Source of the DNA: Flavobacteriales bacterium
Lineage (GTDB): Bacteria > Bacteroidota > Bacteroidia > Flavobacteriales_D > Sanyastnellaceae
DNA length: 64,000 nt
Reading direction: 5' to 3'
NCBI GenBank assembly: GCA_019694805.1
Contig: JAIBBG010000001.1
Coordinates: 310,001-374,000, forward strand
The notes under the pieces were generated by a model, which saw nothing but the letters and a program-made list of their open reading frames with translations, made no database searches and had not been told where the DNA came from. Position numbers and translations under genes: made by a program. This document shows, in pieces, positions 26,637 to 34,579 of the stretch. Position 1 is the first letter of the stretch, and the number at the start of each line of letters is the position of its first letter.

Positions 26637-27926
26637 TCAAGATTTGCCGATTCTTTTCTTCAATATTTGAGTGAACTTCACGCCGAACTGGTAAACATCT
26701 TCATAGGAGTTGTACATCGGTACAGGTGCCATTCTGATCACATTGGGTTCACGCCAATCAACGATGACTCCCTGTCGAAACAACTCTGCCACCAGTGACT
26801 TGTCGCTTCCTTCAACCACAATAGACAATTGACAGCCTCTGCTATCGGCCTCTTTCGGTGTCAGTATCTGCATTTTCTGACCTGTTTCTTTCTGTACCTC
26901 TGCAAGTATGAATTCCAGATAGCCTGTAAGCTGTACTGATTTGTTGCGCAATTCATACATACCCACTTCAGCGAAAAGGACCAATGCAGCGCGATGCACA
27001 GCCATACTGAACACAGGAGCGTTGCTCATGCTCCAAGCTTCCGCAGTGATCATCGGGTCAAAATCAGGCTTCATCTCGAAGCGTGTTTTCTTGTTGTTTC
27101 CCCACCAACCAGCTAGTCTGAGCAATTCCTTGTTTCTGACATGGCTGTCGTGGATATACACACCACCAACACTTCCCGGACCACTATTCAAATATTTGTA
27201 AGTGCACCAGCATGCAAAATCGACTTCCCAATCATGAAGTCTTAGTGGAACATTACCTGCAGCATGCGCAAGGTCAAATCCCGCCAATGCACCAACCTGA
27301 TGTGCCTTTTCAGTAATGCTTTTCAAATCAAAAAACTGACCAGTGAAATAGTTAACCGCACCGAAACACACCAGTGCAAGTTCATCTCCCAGCTCTTCAA
27401 TTTTCGCAAGAATATCTTCGTTGCGCAATGTGACTTCTCCATTCCGTGGTTGCATTTCCACCAGAACATCATCCGGATTCAACCCATGCAATTTAGCATG
27501 TGATGCAAATGCATATTGATCAGAAGGAAATGGTTTCGTTTCAAATAATATCTTCCTGCGCTTACCCTGAGGTTGATAAAACGAAATCAAGAGTAGATTC
27601 AAATTCACTGTGAGTTGGTTCATCACCACCACTTCATGAATCAATGCACCGACAATACGTGCTGATGGCTCTGCAAGGTCTTCATGATAACTGTACCATG
27701 GATGTTTCGCCAAAAAATGCCCCTCTACTCCATATTTGGCCCAATCGTCACACTCCTGTATGAGTGCCTCACGAACCCCAACCGGCTGGAGACCAAGAGA
27801 GTTCCCCGTAAAATACAACATGTCCAGGTTTTCATGCTTCGGGAAAAGATATTGCGACCTGTAGGCTCTCAGAATGTCGCGTTCATCCTGAACAAGCGCA
27901 AAATCAAGGTTATTTTCATATTTCAT
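26637..27926 (-). CDS. kynU: Kynureninase
   Basis: Kynureninase is a pyridoxal-phosphate enzyme that cleaves kynurenine to anthranilate and alanine, or 3-hydroxykynurenine to 3-hydroxyanthranilate. The 429-residue length fits. Visible motifs are YFTGNSLGLQP (~38), MNQLTVNLNLLL (~102), the cofactor region FDLAHAAGNVPLRLHDWEVDFACWCTYKYLNSGPGSVGG with the Schiff-base Lys at 244, and WREPNVIRMAPVPMYNSYEDV near the C-terminus. No other tryptophan-degradation gene adjoins it. nadC at the end of the window would use quinolinate, which can come from this pathway, but it is 35 kb away. Transcription diverges from hemL; the gene ends 13 bases from gldH. Confidence 0.93.
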   Translation of the reverse strand: MKYENNLDFALVQDERDILRAYRSQYLFPKHENLDMLYFTGNSLGLQPVGVREALIQECDDWAKYGVEGHFLAKHPWYSYHEDLAEPSARIVGALIHEVVVMNQLTVNLNLLLISFYQPQGKRRKILFETKPFPSDQYAFASHAKLHGLNPDDVLVEMQPRNGEVTLRNEDILAKIEELGDELALVCFGAVNYFTGQFFDLKSITEKAHQVGALAGFDLAHAAGNVPLRLHDWEVDFACWCTYKYLNSGPGSVGGVYIHDSHVRNKELLRLAGWWGNNKKTRFEMKPDFDPMITAEAWSMSNAPVFSMAVHRAALVLFAEVGMYELRNKSVQLTGYLEFILAEVQKETGQKMQILTPKEADSRGCQLSIVVEGSDKSLVAELFRQGVIVDWREPNVIRMAPVPMYNSYEDVYQFGVKFTQILKKRIGKS

Positions 27927-28023
27927 GACAATCGTGCAATTTATAGAGAACTATCTTGCGCTCCGTCGGCAAGATGAATTCTGAAATCGCCGGCAAGGAA
28001 AGAAATAATTTTTCATCAAAGCC

Positions 28024-29319
28024 ATGAATACGATTTTATCGAATAAACTTTTTGAAAAAGCCCGTACATTTTTTCCCGGCGGGGTGAATTCCCCTGTAAG
28101 GGCATTCAAATCTGTCGGCGGAAATCCATTATTTATGGCGAAGGGTGAAGGTGCACTTCTCACCGATGAAGATGGCAATACTTTTATTGACTACTGCTGT
28201 TCCTGGGGGCCACTCATTCTCGGTCACGCCAATCACCATGTGGTAAAGGCTATTGCCGATACCGCTGCCAATGGAACAAGCTTTGGCGCTCCAACAAAAC
28301 TTGAAAACCAACTTGCAGAACTCATCCTGTCCAATCATAGCCGTATTGAAAAAATGCGTTTCGTGAGTAGCGGAACGGAAGCTGTCATGAGTGCCATCAG
28401 ACTCGCCAGAGGTTTTACAGGAAAAGACAAGGTGATCAAGTTCGAAGGTTGCTATCATGGACATGTAGATAGCTTGCTGGTGAAAGCCGGAAGCGGTCTC
28501 GCTACATTGGGCACTTCTTCATCAGCTGGAATACCTGAAGCTTATGCCAAAGAAACCATCGTACTTCCTCTCCACGACAAAGCTGCATTAGACGAAGCTC
28601 TGTCGACCTATAAAAACCAAATCGCAGTGATCATCATTGAGCCTATTCCGGCTAACAATGGCTTGCTGCTGCAGGAAGGTGAATTCCTGAGATACCTGCG
28701 CGAAGTATGCACGAAAGAAGGTATTCTGCTGATGTTCGATGAAGTCATCAGTGGTTTCAGGGTAGGATTTGAAGGTGCTGCCGGATATTATGACATCACA
28801 CCCGATCTTTTTTCATTCGGTAAAATAATTGGCGGTGGTATGCCGGTTGGTGCCTATGCCGCCAGAGCTGAAATCATGAATCATGTTGCTCCTGAAGGAC
28901 CTGTTTATCAAGCGGGCACACTTTCAGGAAACCCTGTTGCTATGGCCGCCGGATTTGCTCAACTGACCGAATGTCTTCGTCCCGGATTTTATGAAGAGCT
29001 CAAGGAAAAGACTGATTATTTGGTGAACAATGTGATGACGCGATTGCAATCGAAGAATCTTCCTTTCCACATGTTCAGTGTTGGAAGTATTTTTTGGGTT
29101 TCATTCAGTGATAAAAAATCGATTCACCGTAGTGATGAAATTGATGCCGTGGGAATGTCGAAATTCTCACCCTTTCACAAACATCTTCTTGAACGCGGCA
29201 TTTATTTAGGGCCAAGTGGATATGAAGTTGGATTTGTATCAGCAGCTCATACGACACAACATCTGGATGCCACGATAGACGCAATGGTAAGCGGTGTTTG
29301 CGAAATATATGGGGCGTAA
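28024..29319 (+). CDS. hemL: Glutamate-1-semialdehyde 2,1-aminomutase
   Basis: HemL converts glutamate-1-semialdehyde to 5-aminolevulinate in the C5 route to haem. The 431-residue protein shows all expected features: FFPGGVNSPVRAFKSVGGNPLFMAKGEGA, the SSGTEAVMSAIRLARG substrate loop (~117), YHGHVDSLLVKAGSG, LLMFDEVISGFRVG (~237) and the PLP Lys at 267 in FGKIIGGGMPVGAYA. ATG 28024 gives the canonical start. The gene ends flush against the convergent hypothetical gene. Haem supply is relevant to the cytochromes nearby, but no direct link is shown. Confidence 0.96.
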   Translation: MNTILSNKLFEKARTFFPGGVNSPVRAFKSVGGNPLFMAKGEGALLTDEDGNTFIDYCCSWGPLILGHANHHVVKAIADTAANGTSFGAPTKLENQLAELILSNHSRIEKMRFVSSGTEAVMSAIRLARGFTGKDKVIKFEGCYHGHVDSLLVKAGSGLATLGTSSSAGIPEAYAKETIVLPLHDKAALDEALSTYKNQIAVIIIEPIPANNGLLLQEGEFLRYLREVCTKEGILLMFDEVISGFRVGFEGAAGYYDITPDLFSFGKIIGGGMPVGAYAARAEIMNHVAPEGPVYQAGTLSGNPVAMAAGFAQLTECLRPGFYEELKEKTDYLVNNVMTRLQSKNLPFHMFSVGSIFWVSFSDKKSIHRSDEIDAVGMSKFSPFHKHLLERGIYLGPSGYEVGFVSAAHTTQHLDATIDAMVSGVCEIYGA

Positions 29320-29949
29320 TTACTTTTTCGTAAGTACCCACAATAGTATTCCCGTTGCAGAACCTGCAAAAGATCCTTCCATAGCCCTGAACAACTTTCT
29401 GGACCTTGCCGGTGGCTCATATCCATCGGCATAGAAATCGTTGTATTTGTAATCAGGATTGCTCATGGTGCTCTCTTTGATCTTGATCTTCGGTAAAAGC
29501 TGAACAAGGGTGTAGACCAGCGGAGGTCCCAATGCAGTTATCAATCCATCCTGACCAATAAAACCGGTAACACCGCAGATTGCAAAACCAACAAGGAATG
29601 TTGGCCAGGCGGTGAAATTATTTCTCGCATCGCGTTCTCCTGCCAAATAAAAATGCATTTCATCTACCGTGTAGATATTGCCCAGAGGTTCATCCTGAGC
29701 ATAAAGAATCACCTCTTCCTCCCCGCTTTTCGTCACACTGAATACTTCATTCTTGTGTATCTCTCGCACTTTCACCCTACCATTTTTTTTCACCAATTCA
29801 AAAACGAATACAGTGCCACTATCTCCCACAATACGACAATGAAGTTCTTGACCATTCATCAGTAAAAGCGTATCCTGTGCCTGAGCGGACTCACAGGCGC
29901 CAATCAAACACATCAACCCGATAAATGAATGAATGATAATTTTACTCAT
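29320..29949 (-). CDS. Hypothetical exported protein with a C-terminal membrane region
   Basis: ATG 29949 gives MSKIIIHSFIGLMCLIGACESAQAQD, a signal peptide, and a 209-residue protein; the ORF extends 24 codons further upstream but that part does not look like a signal. The mature N-terminal half (LLLMNGQELHCRIVGDSG ... KVREIHKNEVFSVTKSGEE) resembles the small beta domains in Bacteroidota exported proteins that start with MNGQ. Two hydrophobic stretches follow near residues 115-150, and the end carries YADGYEPPARSRKLFRAMEGSFAGSATGILLWVL, a possible membrane-inserting tail. I do not recognise a function. It converges with hemL without a gap and precedes comF by 85 bases on the same strand. Confidence 0.65.
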   Translation of the reverse strand: MSKIIIHSFIGLMCLIGACESAQAQDTLLLMNGQELHCRIVGDSGTVFVFELVKKNGRVKVREIHKNEVFSVTKSGEEEVILYAQDEPLGNIYTVDEMHFYLAGERDARNNFTAWPTFLVGFAICGVTGFIGQDGLITALGPPLVYTLVQLLPKIKIKESTMSNPDYKYNDFYADGYEPPARSRKLFRAMEGSFAGSATGILLWVLTKK

Positions 29950-30034
29950 ATGAAAATGGTCTTCGGCAAAGATGAGATATTCAAACGACTTTTCGTCAAA
30001 TGAAAATGAAGATGACAACAATCTGCTGTCAGGA

Positions 30035-30730
30035 TTATACAGGCATCGCCAGCGAAGCCACCGATAATTTCAAACCTTTGATTTGATTCAATACAAGTGA
30101 ACAGGCCTCAATCGTGCTGCCGGTGGTGATCACATCGTCAATCAACAAGATTCTTTTTCCTTCCAACATGTCCGGTTGACTCAAGCCAAATATGGTCTCA
30201 ACATTTTTCCATCGGTCATATCTCGACTTTCTGGTTTGACTTTGTGTAAAAACAATGCGTCGCAAGTTGTTTGTCATTAACTCACCACCTAATGTCAAGG
30301 CCATACCTTCTCCAATACAATCACATTGGTTATATCCCCGCATATAAAGTTTCTTAGGATGAAGTGGTACCGGTATGATGTAGTCATATTGGTTCATCCT
30401 CTTCGATGCACCGAGTTCAGTGCCGAACAACTTTCCCAAACGAATTCCCACGTTTTTGTTTTCCTTGTACTTCAATTCATGGATCAAACGATGAACAGTT
30501 CCTTCTCTTGGCATTTTCAAAAATGCTGTTGCAGCTTCTATATCCGTTCTACCCCAAAAAAGCCTTTCTAATTTATTACCACTTTCATCGTGCATCGAAG
30601 TTCTTGGCAGTCGCGACTGACAGTACAAACAAATACTTTCTTCGCCTTTGACTAAAGAACGATGACAACCGGCACAGTATGCCGGAAAGAAAAGTGAAAA
30701 AAAATCAGATGCATAAATGGCCGCCTTCAT
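30035..30730 (-). CDS. comF: ComF-family phosphoribosyltransferase-like protein
   Basis: ComF/GntX proteins have a phosphoribosyltransferase fold and in competent bacteria help DNA uptake or processing of incoming strands. The 231-residue protein has an N-terminal zinc-finger-like group (CAGCHRSLVKGEESICLYC), a central helical part (LIHELKYKENKNVGIRLGKLFG) and the PRPP-binding signature RILLIDDVITTGSTIEAC (~185-202). ATG 30730 gives MKAAIYASDFFSLFFP, matching the usual family start; ATG 30739 adds three residues. No other competence gene lies nearby. It is on the same strand as the mbnP operon but 66 or more bases after ykgJ. Confidence 0.85.
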   Translation of the reverse strand: MKAAIYASDFFSLFFPAYCAGCHRSLVKGEESICLYCQSRLPRTSMHDESGNKLERLFWGRTDIEAATAFLKMPREGTVHRLIHELKYKENKNVGIRLGKLFGTELGASKRMNQYDYIIPVPLHPKKLYMRGYNQCDCIGEGMALTLGGELMTNNLRRIVFTQSQTRKSRYDRWKNVETIFGLSQPDMLEGKRILLIDDVITTGSTIEACSLVLNQIKGLKLSVASLAMPV

Positions 30731-30804
30731 GAAGGTCAAAATAAATCCTCATCAAGCGATGCATAAAATATGTGTTATGTGGAATAAAATTTTCGAATTA
30801 TGAA

Positions 30805-31299
30805 TCACTTCGTTTTCTCTTTGATCTTCTCTACCATATCTGCGACAGCTGGGCATACCATGGTGTTGCGAAATGTCAATTCAAGAATCTGCGACATGTT
30901 TTTGCGATCGGTATGCGGATATTCACGACACGCTTTTGGCCTTACATCATAAATACTACAATAATTGTCATCACCCAAAAAAGGACAAGGAGCTACATTC
31001 AACACCCAATCCTGATCTTCATCGATATGCAAATATTTTTCGGTGAACATGGAAGGGCGAATTCCAAGATGCTTGGAAATTCTATCAATATCAACATCGC
31101 GAAAAATAGGTGAGGTCGTCTTGCAACAATTTGCACAAGTAAGACAATCTACCCGAGCAAAAACCTCATCATGCAAATCATGAAAAAGCGGATCGAGGTC
31201 CTTTCTGCGCGCAAGTCCCAGAATGAATTTTTTATTTTCCTTTCTGTATTGTTTTGCCTTCGCAAGCAAAGTGGCAAAAGGAGCAGGTAATGGCGACAT
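30805..31299 (-). CDS. YkgJ-type cysteine-cluster protein
   Basis: This 164-residue cytoplasmic protein belongs to the YkgJ/CxxCxxCC family, thought to bind zinc or iron through clustered cysteines. Visible are CLTCANCCKTTSP (~58-70) and CPFLGDDNYCSIYDVRPKACREYP (~103-126). No signal peptide is present. Its ATG overlaps the stop of the upstream di-haem peroxidase gene by one base, so it is the fourth gene of a coupled operon with mbnP and two di-haem proteins. A metal-related or Cys-oxidation role next to a copper-site system would be reasonable, but this is inference; YkgJ genes also occur in unrelated contexts. Confidence 0.8.
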   Translation of the reverse strand: MSPLPAPFATLLAKAKQYRKENKKFILGLARRKDLDPLFHDLHDEVFARVDCLTCANCCKTTSPIFRDVDIDRISKHLGIRPSMFTEKYLHIDEDQDWVLNVAPCPFLGDDNYCSIYDVRPKACREYPHTDRKNMSQILELTFRNTMVCPAVADMVEKIKEKTK

Positions 31300-32405
31300 C
31301 AGTTGAATGGATCGCTGAATGCTGGGTTGTGAATAAAACTGGTATCTGTGAGTGTTTTCAAAAACTCAATCAACGCGAGTTCATCGAGCTCATCAAGATA
31401 AAGTCCGCCACCGGCAGCTTCCATAAATGGATCTATGGTTGTCGAAACATTTCCTCCCGAATTGTAATGTAAGAATACACCGTGAAGATCTGGAAAACGG
31501 CCATCATGCATATATGGAGCGGTCAATTCAATATTTCGTAATGATGGAGTTTTGAAACGACCACTATCCAATGGATTACCTGTGATGGCGGCCAAGCCGG
31601 GATCTTGATCAAAATGAGAATCGAGGCCATTGTTATGCATCAAGTAATCGCCCATTTGCATACCAGCATGTCCGTGACAATGAAAACAATCTGCTCCACC
31701 CCATGGTTGACCAGTATTTGCATTGATTCCACCTTCCGTGATGAATAAATTGAATCCGGCATCCTCAAGAGGTGTAAAGGTGTATTCACCAATTCTTTCA
31801 CGGTCAAACTTGGAATCTGCGCTGATAAGTGTTCTAAGAAAAGAAGCCATGGCTTTAGCAGCACGTTCTTGGGTGACTTCCGGTGTACCAAATGCATCTT
31901 CAAACAAAGGTGGATACAAAGGATCGTTTTGCAATTCGACAATGGCATTCTCCCACGTTTCGTTCATTTCAATGGGATTTTCTACAGGCATTTGTACTTG
32001 ATCCTCTAAAGTCTCAGCGCGTCCATCCCAGAAATAGTTGTATGCCCATCCGAGATTGACAAGCGCCATAGCCTGCCTATTGCCTACCTCACCTGTAATC
32101 CCTACACTGAATTGACTGGGATCAGAAAAACCATGTTCAGGTAAATGACATGTACCACAACTTTGGGTGTTGTTGCCACTGAGTTTTTTTTCCCAGAAAA
32201 GATATCTTCCTAAGGTAATGCCCTCGACAGTTAAGGGATTGTCGGCAGGAATATCCATAGGTGGAAAAAACGGTGGAATCACGAGGTCATAAGGCGTGGT
32301 AGTAAACGGAATGTCCGGCGTTTCATCCTCGCGATCGTTACGACAAGCCGAAAGCATGATCACAGCCATCAAAACGACAATGCTATTTCTCTTCCATGTT
32401 ATCAT
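31299..32405 (-). CDS. Di-haem MauG/cytochrome-c-peroxidase-like lipoprotein (second of two)
   Basis: A 368-residue protein with a signal peptide ending in a lipobox-like LSAC (Cys 21) and two c-type haem motifs, CGTCH (83-87) and CFHCH (240-244). The family core RNIELTAPYMHDGRFPDLHGVFLHYNSGG is present (~295-325). Members reduce peroxide (CcpA) or use hypervalent haems to oxidise side chains of partner proteins (MauG, MbnH). Placement directly after another di-haem gene and an MbnP-like gene favours the MbnH type. Its ATG overlaps the stop of the upstream di-haem gene by 4 bases. It differs from the first copy in length and in the spacing between haems (157 versus 146 residues), so the two are not a recent duplication. 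Confidence 0.85.
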   Translation of the reverse strand: MITWKRNSIVVLMAVIMLSACRNDREDETPDIPFTTTPYDLVIPPFFPPMDIPADNPLTVEGITLGRYLFWEKKLSGNNTQSCGTCHLPEHGFSDPSQFSVGITGEVGNRQAMALVNLGWAYNYFWDGRAETLEDQVQMPVENPIEMNETWENAIVELQNDPLYPPLFEDAFGTPEVTQERAAKAMASFLRTLISADSKFDRERIGEYTFTPLEDAGFNLFITEGGINANTGQPWGGADCFHCHGHAGMQMGDYLMHNNGLDSHFDQDPGLAAITGNPLDSGRFKTPSLRNIELTAPYMHDGRFPDLHGVFLHYNSGGNVSTTIDPFMEAAGGGLYLDELDELALIEFLKTLTDTSFIHNPAFSDPFN

Positions 32406-33421
32406 TTCACCAAAGGTAATAAATCAGCATTTTGAACAAAGTTCCAATCTGTGAGTGTTTTGAGAAAAGCTACCAACTGCCTCTGCTCTTCATCCGTGAG
32501 ATTCATTGGCGCAATGCGCTCGTCTTTATTGACATGATTTCTGCCACCTTCATTAAAAAAGGCAACCACTTCTTCAAGTGTATTCATTCTACCATCGTGC
32601 ATATAAGGACCGGTAAGCTCAATGTTTCTCAATGTGGGTGTTTTGAATTTCCCAATGTCGCCTGCCAAATGGGTTGCTCTTTCCTTTCCGTGATCCGTGT
32701 ACTCTTCTTCTAAACCGATGTTGTAATATTCGAAGTCAGTAAAAAACGGCATACTGTGACATTCGCCACATTTCGTTCTGTCTGAATAAAACAATCTCAT
32801 TCCTTCGAATTCATCGTGAGTCAATTCATCCTTATACCCAGTTCTGTAACGGTCAAAACGTGAATCGCCAGAAATGAATGTTCGCTGAAAAGCTGCAAGT
32901 GACCTGGTGACAACATATGGATCGATAGAATCGCGACCGTAAGCGGCTTTCGCAATGGCTCGAAGCTCTTCATCTTCGTTGAGTTCATCTACATAAGCCA
33001 TCATATTGAACCCCATTTCAAGTGAATCATGCAATGGGGCTAAAGCCTGCGCTTCCAATGTTGGCACACCGCCTTCCATCATCAATCGTGGCATCCAGGC
33101 GATATTGGCAAGTGTTGGTGCGTTACGTCTTCCCTCATGACCCATTCGACCTGTACTGACCATTTTGCCATCTGTGAACGCAGAACTCAACACGTGACAT
33201 GATCCACAATTCATATCATGGTTGGTCGAAAGACGATTATCATAGAATAAAATCCTACCCAAACCAATGCGAAGTTTGGTAGGCTCATTGCCTTCAGGAA
33301 AACGAATTTCAGGAAATTTGTAAGGGATGCGCAGTCTTACGGGTTCATCCTGATAACTCGCGGATTTGTTGCAGGCGATCAGAGAAGCTGCAACCAGAAC
33401 CAATAAGTATTTCCGATTCAA
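32402..33421 (-). CDS. Di-haem MauG/cytochrome-c-peroxidase-like lipoprotein (first of two)
   Basis: A 339-residue lipoprotein (lipobox LIAC, Cys 17) with haem motifs CGSCH (72-76) and CGECH (218-222). The sequence TPTLRNIELTGPYMHDGRMNTLEEVVAFFNEGG near 270-300 is the conserved C-terminal core of di-haem peroxidases. It begins 2 bases after the mbnP-like stop and overlaps the next di-haem gene by 4 bases, so it is certainly part of the same transcript. The likely job, by analogy with MbnH, is to oxidise a tryptophan on the MbnP partner; a plain cytochrome c peroxidase role cannot be excluded from sequence. Confidence 0.87.
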   Translation of the reverse strand: MNRKYLLVLVAASLIACNKSASYQDEPVRLRIPYKFPEIRFPEGNEPTKLRIGLGRILFYDNRLSTNHDMNCGSCHVLSSAFTDGKMVSTGRMGHEGRRNAPTLANIAWMPRLMMEGGVPTLEAQALAPLHDSLEMGFNMMAYVDELNEDEELRAIAKAAYGRDSIDPYVVTRSLAAFQRTFISGDSRFDRYRTGYKDELTHDEFEGMRLFYSDRTKCGECHSMPFFTDFEYYNIGLEEEYTDHGKERATHLAGDIGKFKTPTLRNIELTGPYMHDGRMNTLEEVVAFFNEGGRNHVNKDERIAPMNLTDEEQRQLVAFLKTLTDWNFVQNADLLPLVK

Positions 33422-33423
33422 AA

Positions 33424-34197
33424 CTATTCTACCGTTATGGCGTAGGTATAATTCTCCATGAACTGATTTGCGAGATCAAGATTATTGCTGGTATGTGTGA
33501 TGGCATCTGTAGCTAAATCGATATCATTCGCAGCGCCTGTGGCAAAAATTTGATCGACGTGGATCAATACATTGATTTCTCTGGTGTCTCCAGCAGCAAG
33601 CTGAATATCCATTAATGGAGAAGAATAACGGGTAAACATAGGATCATCACCAATATGTATGGCGACAGGTTCCAGCAGCTCCGCGCCATCGGTTCCAGTG
33701 GTGTCAGCTTTTCCTTCAAACTTCAAAAAGATATATCCCGTGTTCCATGTCCAGAACATACCCTGCGAGCCAGCTACACTCAAAGGATGGTCATTGGCAT
33801 ACTGTGCAGGGTCTTGATCTTTGTTGTAATCTTCAGGAATACCAATATCAAAGTTGAATCGATTGTAGCTTCCCGGTGGCACGTCAAATTCAAAATCTAT
33901 GTTGTTGTAAAAATCTGCCAGGTAAAAATCCTTCATGATAACATCTTCACCAGCCGTATTCCGCAATCTGATTCCGGAGTAGTACTGCATGAATTTATCC
34001 GAACGAATTCTGTTCCCAAAATCATCATGATAAACTTGTTGCATAACGAATGGTTGATCACCCCACATTGGTTTGAAGTGAACCAACACTTTCGCTGTGG
34101 TTGGCGTAGGTTGATTTTCTTCTTCTTTGTTCTTATCCTTACAAGAGAATAAAACAAATACAGCAGAAAAGAGAACGATAAACTGAATATTACGCAT
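33424..34197 (-). CDS. MbnP-like copper-binding lipoprotein
   Basis: A 257-residue lipoprotein (signal ending VLFSC, Cys 19) of the MbnP family. MbnP/CorA of methanotrophs binds copper through a site that includes a kynurenine made from tryptophan by the di-haem enzyme MbnH. Here the conserved segment GMFWTWNTGYIFLKFEG (residues 146-162) supplies Trp 149 and Trp 151. DFYLADF (~90) and HVDQIF (~220) are other conserved parts. Charged, Pro-rich residues 21-35 form a linker after the lipid anchor. It heads the operon mbnP, two di-haem genes and ykgJ, with a perfect promoter and a palindrome before its ATG. Copper acquisition or handling is the favoured role; which Trp is modified was not determined. 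Confidence 0.82.
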   Translation of the reverse strand: MRNIQFIVLFSAVFVLFSCKDKNKEEENQPTPTTAKVLVHFKPMWGDQPFVMQQVYHDDFGNRIRSDKFMQYYSGIRLRNTAGEDVIMKDFYLADFYNNIDFEFDVPPGSYNRFNFDIGIPEDYNKDQDPAQYANDHPLSVAGSQGMFWTWNTGYIFLKFEGKADTTGTDGAELLEPVAIHIGDDPMFTRYSSPLMDIQLAAGDTREINVLIHVDQIFATGAANDIDLATDAITHTSNNLDLANQFMENYTYAITVE

Positions 34198-34200
34198 GGT

Positions 34201-34213
34201 TTCAACGGTTGAA
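34201..34213. promoter_or_regulatory. Palindrome in the mbnP leader (possible operator)
   Basis: TTCAAC-G-GTTGAA is a perfect 6-bp-arm palindrome located between the -7 element and the mbnP ATG at 34197, near the expected transcription start. That position suits a repressor, for example one sensing metal; no regulator gene is nearby. Confidence 0.4.
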
Positions 34214-34219
34214 CTGATA

Positions 34220-34251
34220 CAAATTTAGACGTTATACAGGAAATACCCAAA
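34220..34251 (-). promoter_or_regulatory. mbnP operon promoter TTTG-N20-TAAATTTG
   Basis: On the minus strand TTTG (34251-34248) and TAAATTTG (34227-34220) are separated by 20 bases, an exact match to the Bacteroidota consensus. The start codon is 22 bases downstream. Confidence 0.8.
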
Positions 34252-34579
34252 ACTACCCTCAAGGGAATTCTCGTGGGATATACCTTCATCCATCGCTAAG
34301 ACGGATTACTTTCGTCCCTTATTGCTTGAACTCAGATCTGCAGACGAAAACTATTGCACCTCTGAAAGCCAAAAAAGACGCGCGCTCCCCGTCTATGTTG
34401 GGATAAGCTTGCAAGATATTTATTTGAAAGCCGATCATTCATACGGTGAAAATAAAATCGAAGAAAGCTTGCCCCATGTGGTTACGACATGGGGTGCACG
34501 TCATTGCTGACTTCCAGAGTTTCATCACGATCCCGACTGCAGGATTTGGGTTCAATCATGTGATAATAATCACCCATTC
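34252..34579. other. Intergenic region upstream of the AddA-like gene
   Basis: The region between the mbnP promoter and the AddA-like gene contains three items. A -7-like TACTTTCG lies at 34307-34314. A perfect 8-bp hairpin CCCCATGT / ACATGGGG lies at 34472-34494. One arm of a repeat (34521-34555) is also found at 61362-61396. A TTG-started 62-codon ORF (34322-34510) was judged unlikely to be real. Confidence 0.5.
34521..34555. repeat. Dispersed repeat arm, copy 1
   Basis: A 35-base stretch starting TTCATCACGATCC and ending GATTTGGGTTCAA. It matches the segment starting at 61364 at 30 of 35 positions. It ends 24 bases before the AddA-like start codon. The opposite arm seen in the other copies is not visible here. 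Confidence 0.5.

Noticed and set aside
26637-34197. A link between kynureninase and the kynurenine expected on MbnP
   Set aside because: MbnH makes a protein-bound kynurenine in place; kynureninase acts on free kynurenine. The nearness of the two is most likely coincidence.
34322-34510. A 62-codon plus-strand ORF in the gap before the AddA-like gene
   Set aside because: It starts at a TTG, runs through a perfect hairpin, and shows no recognisable motif, although a -7-like element precedes it. Not listed as a gene.
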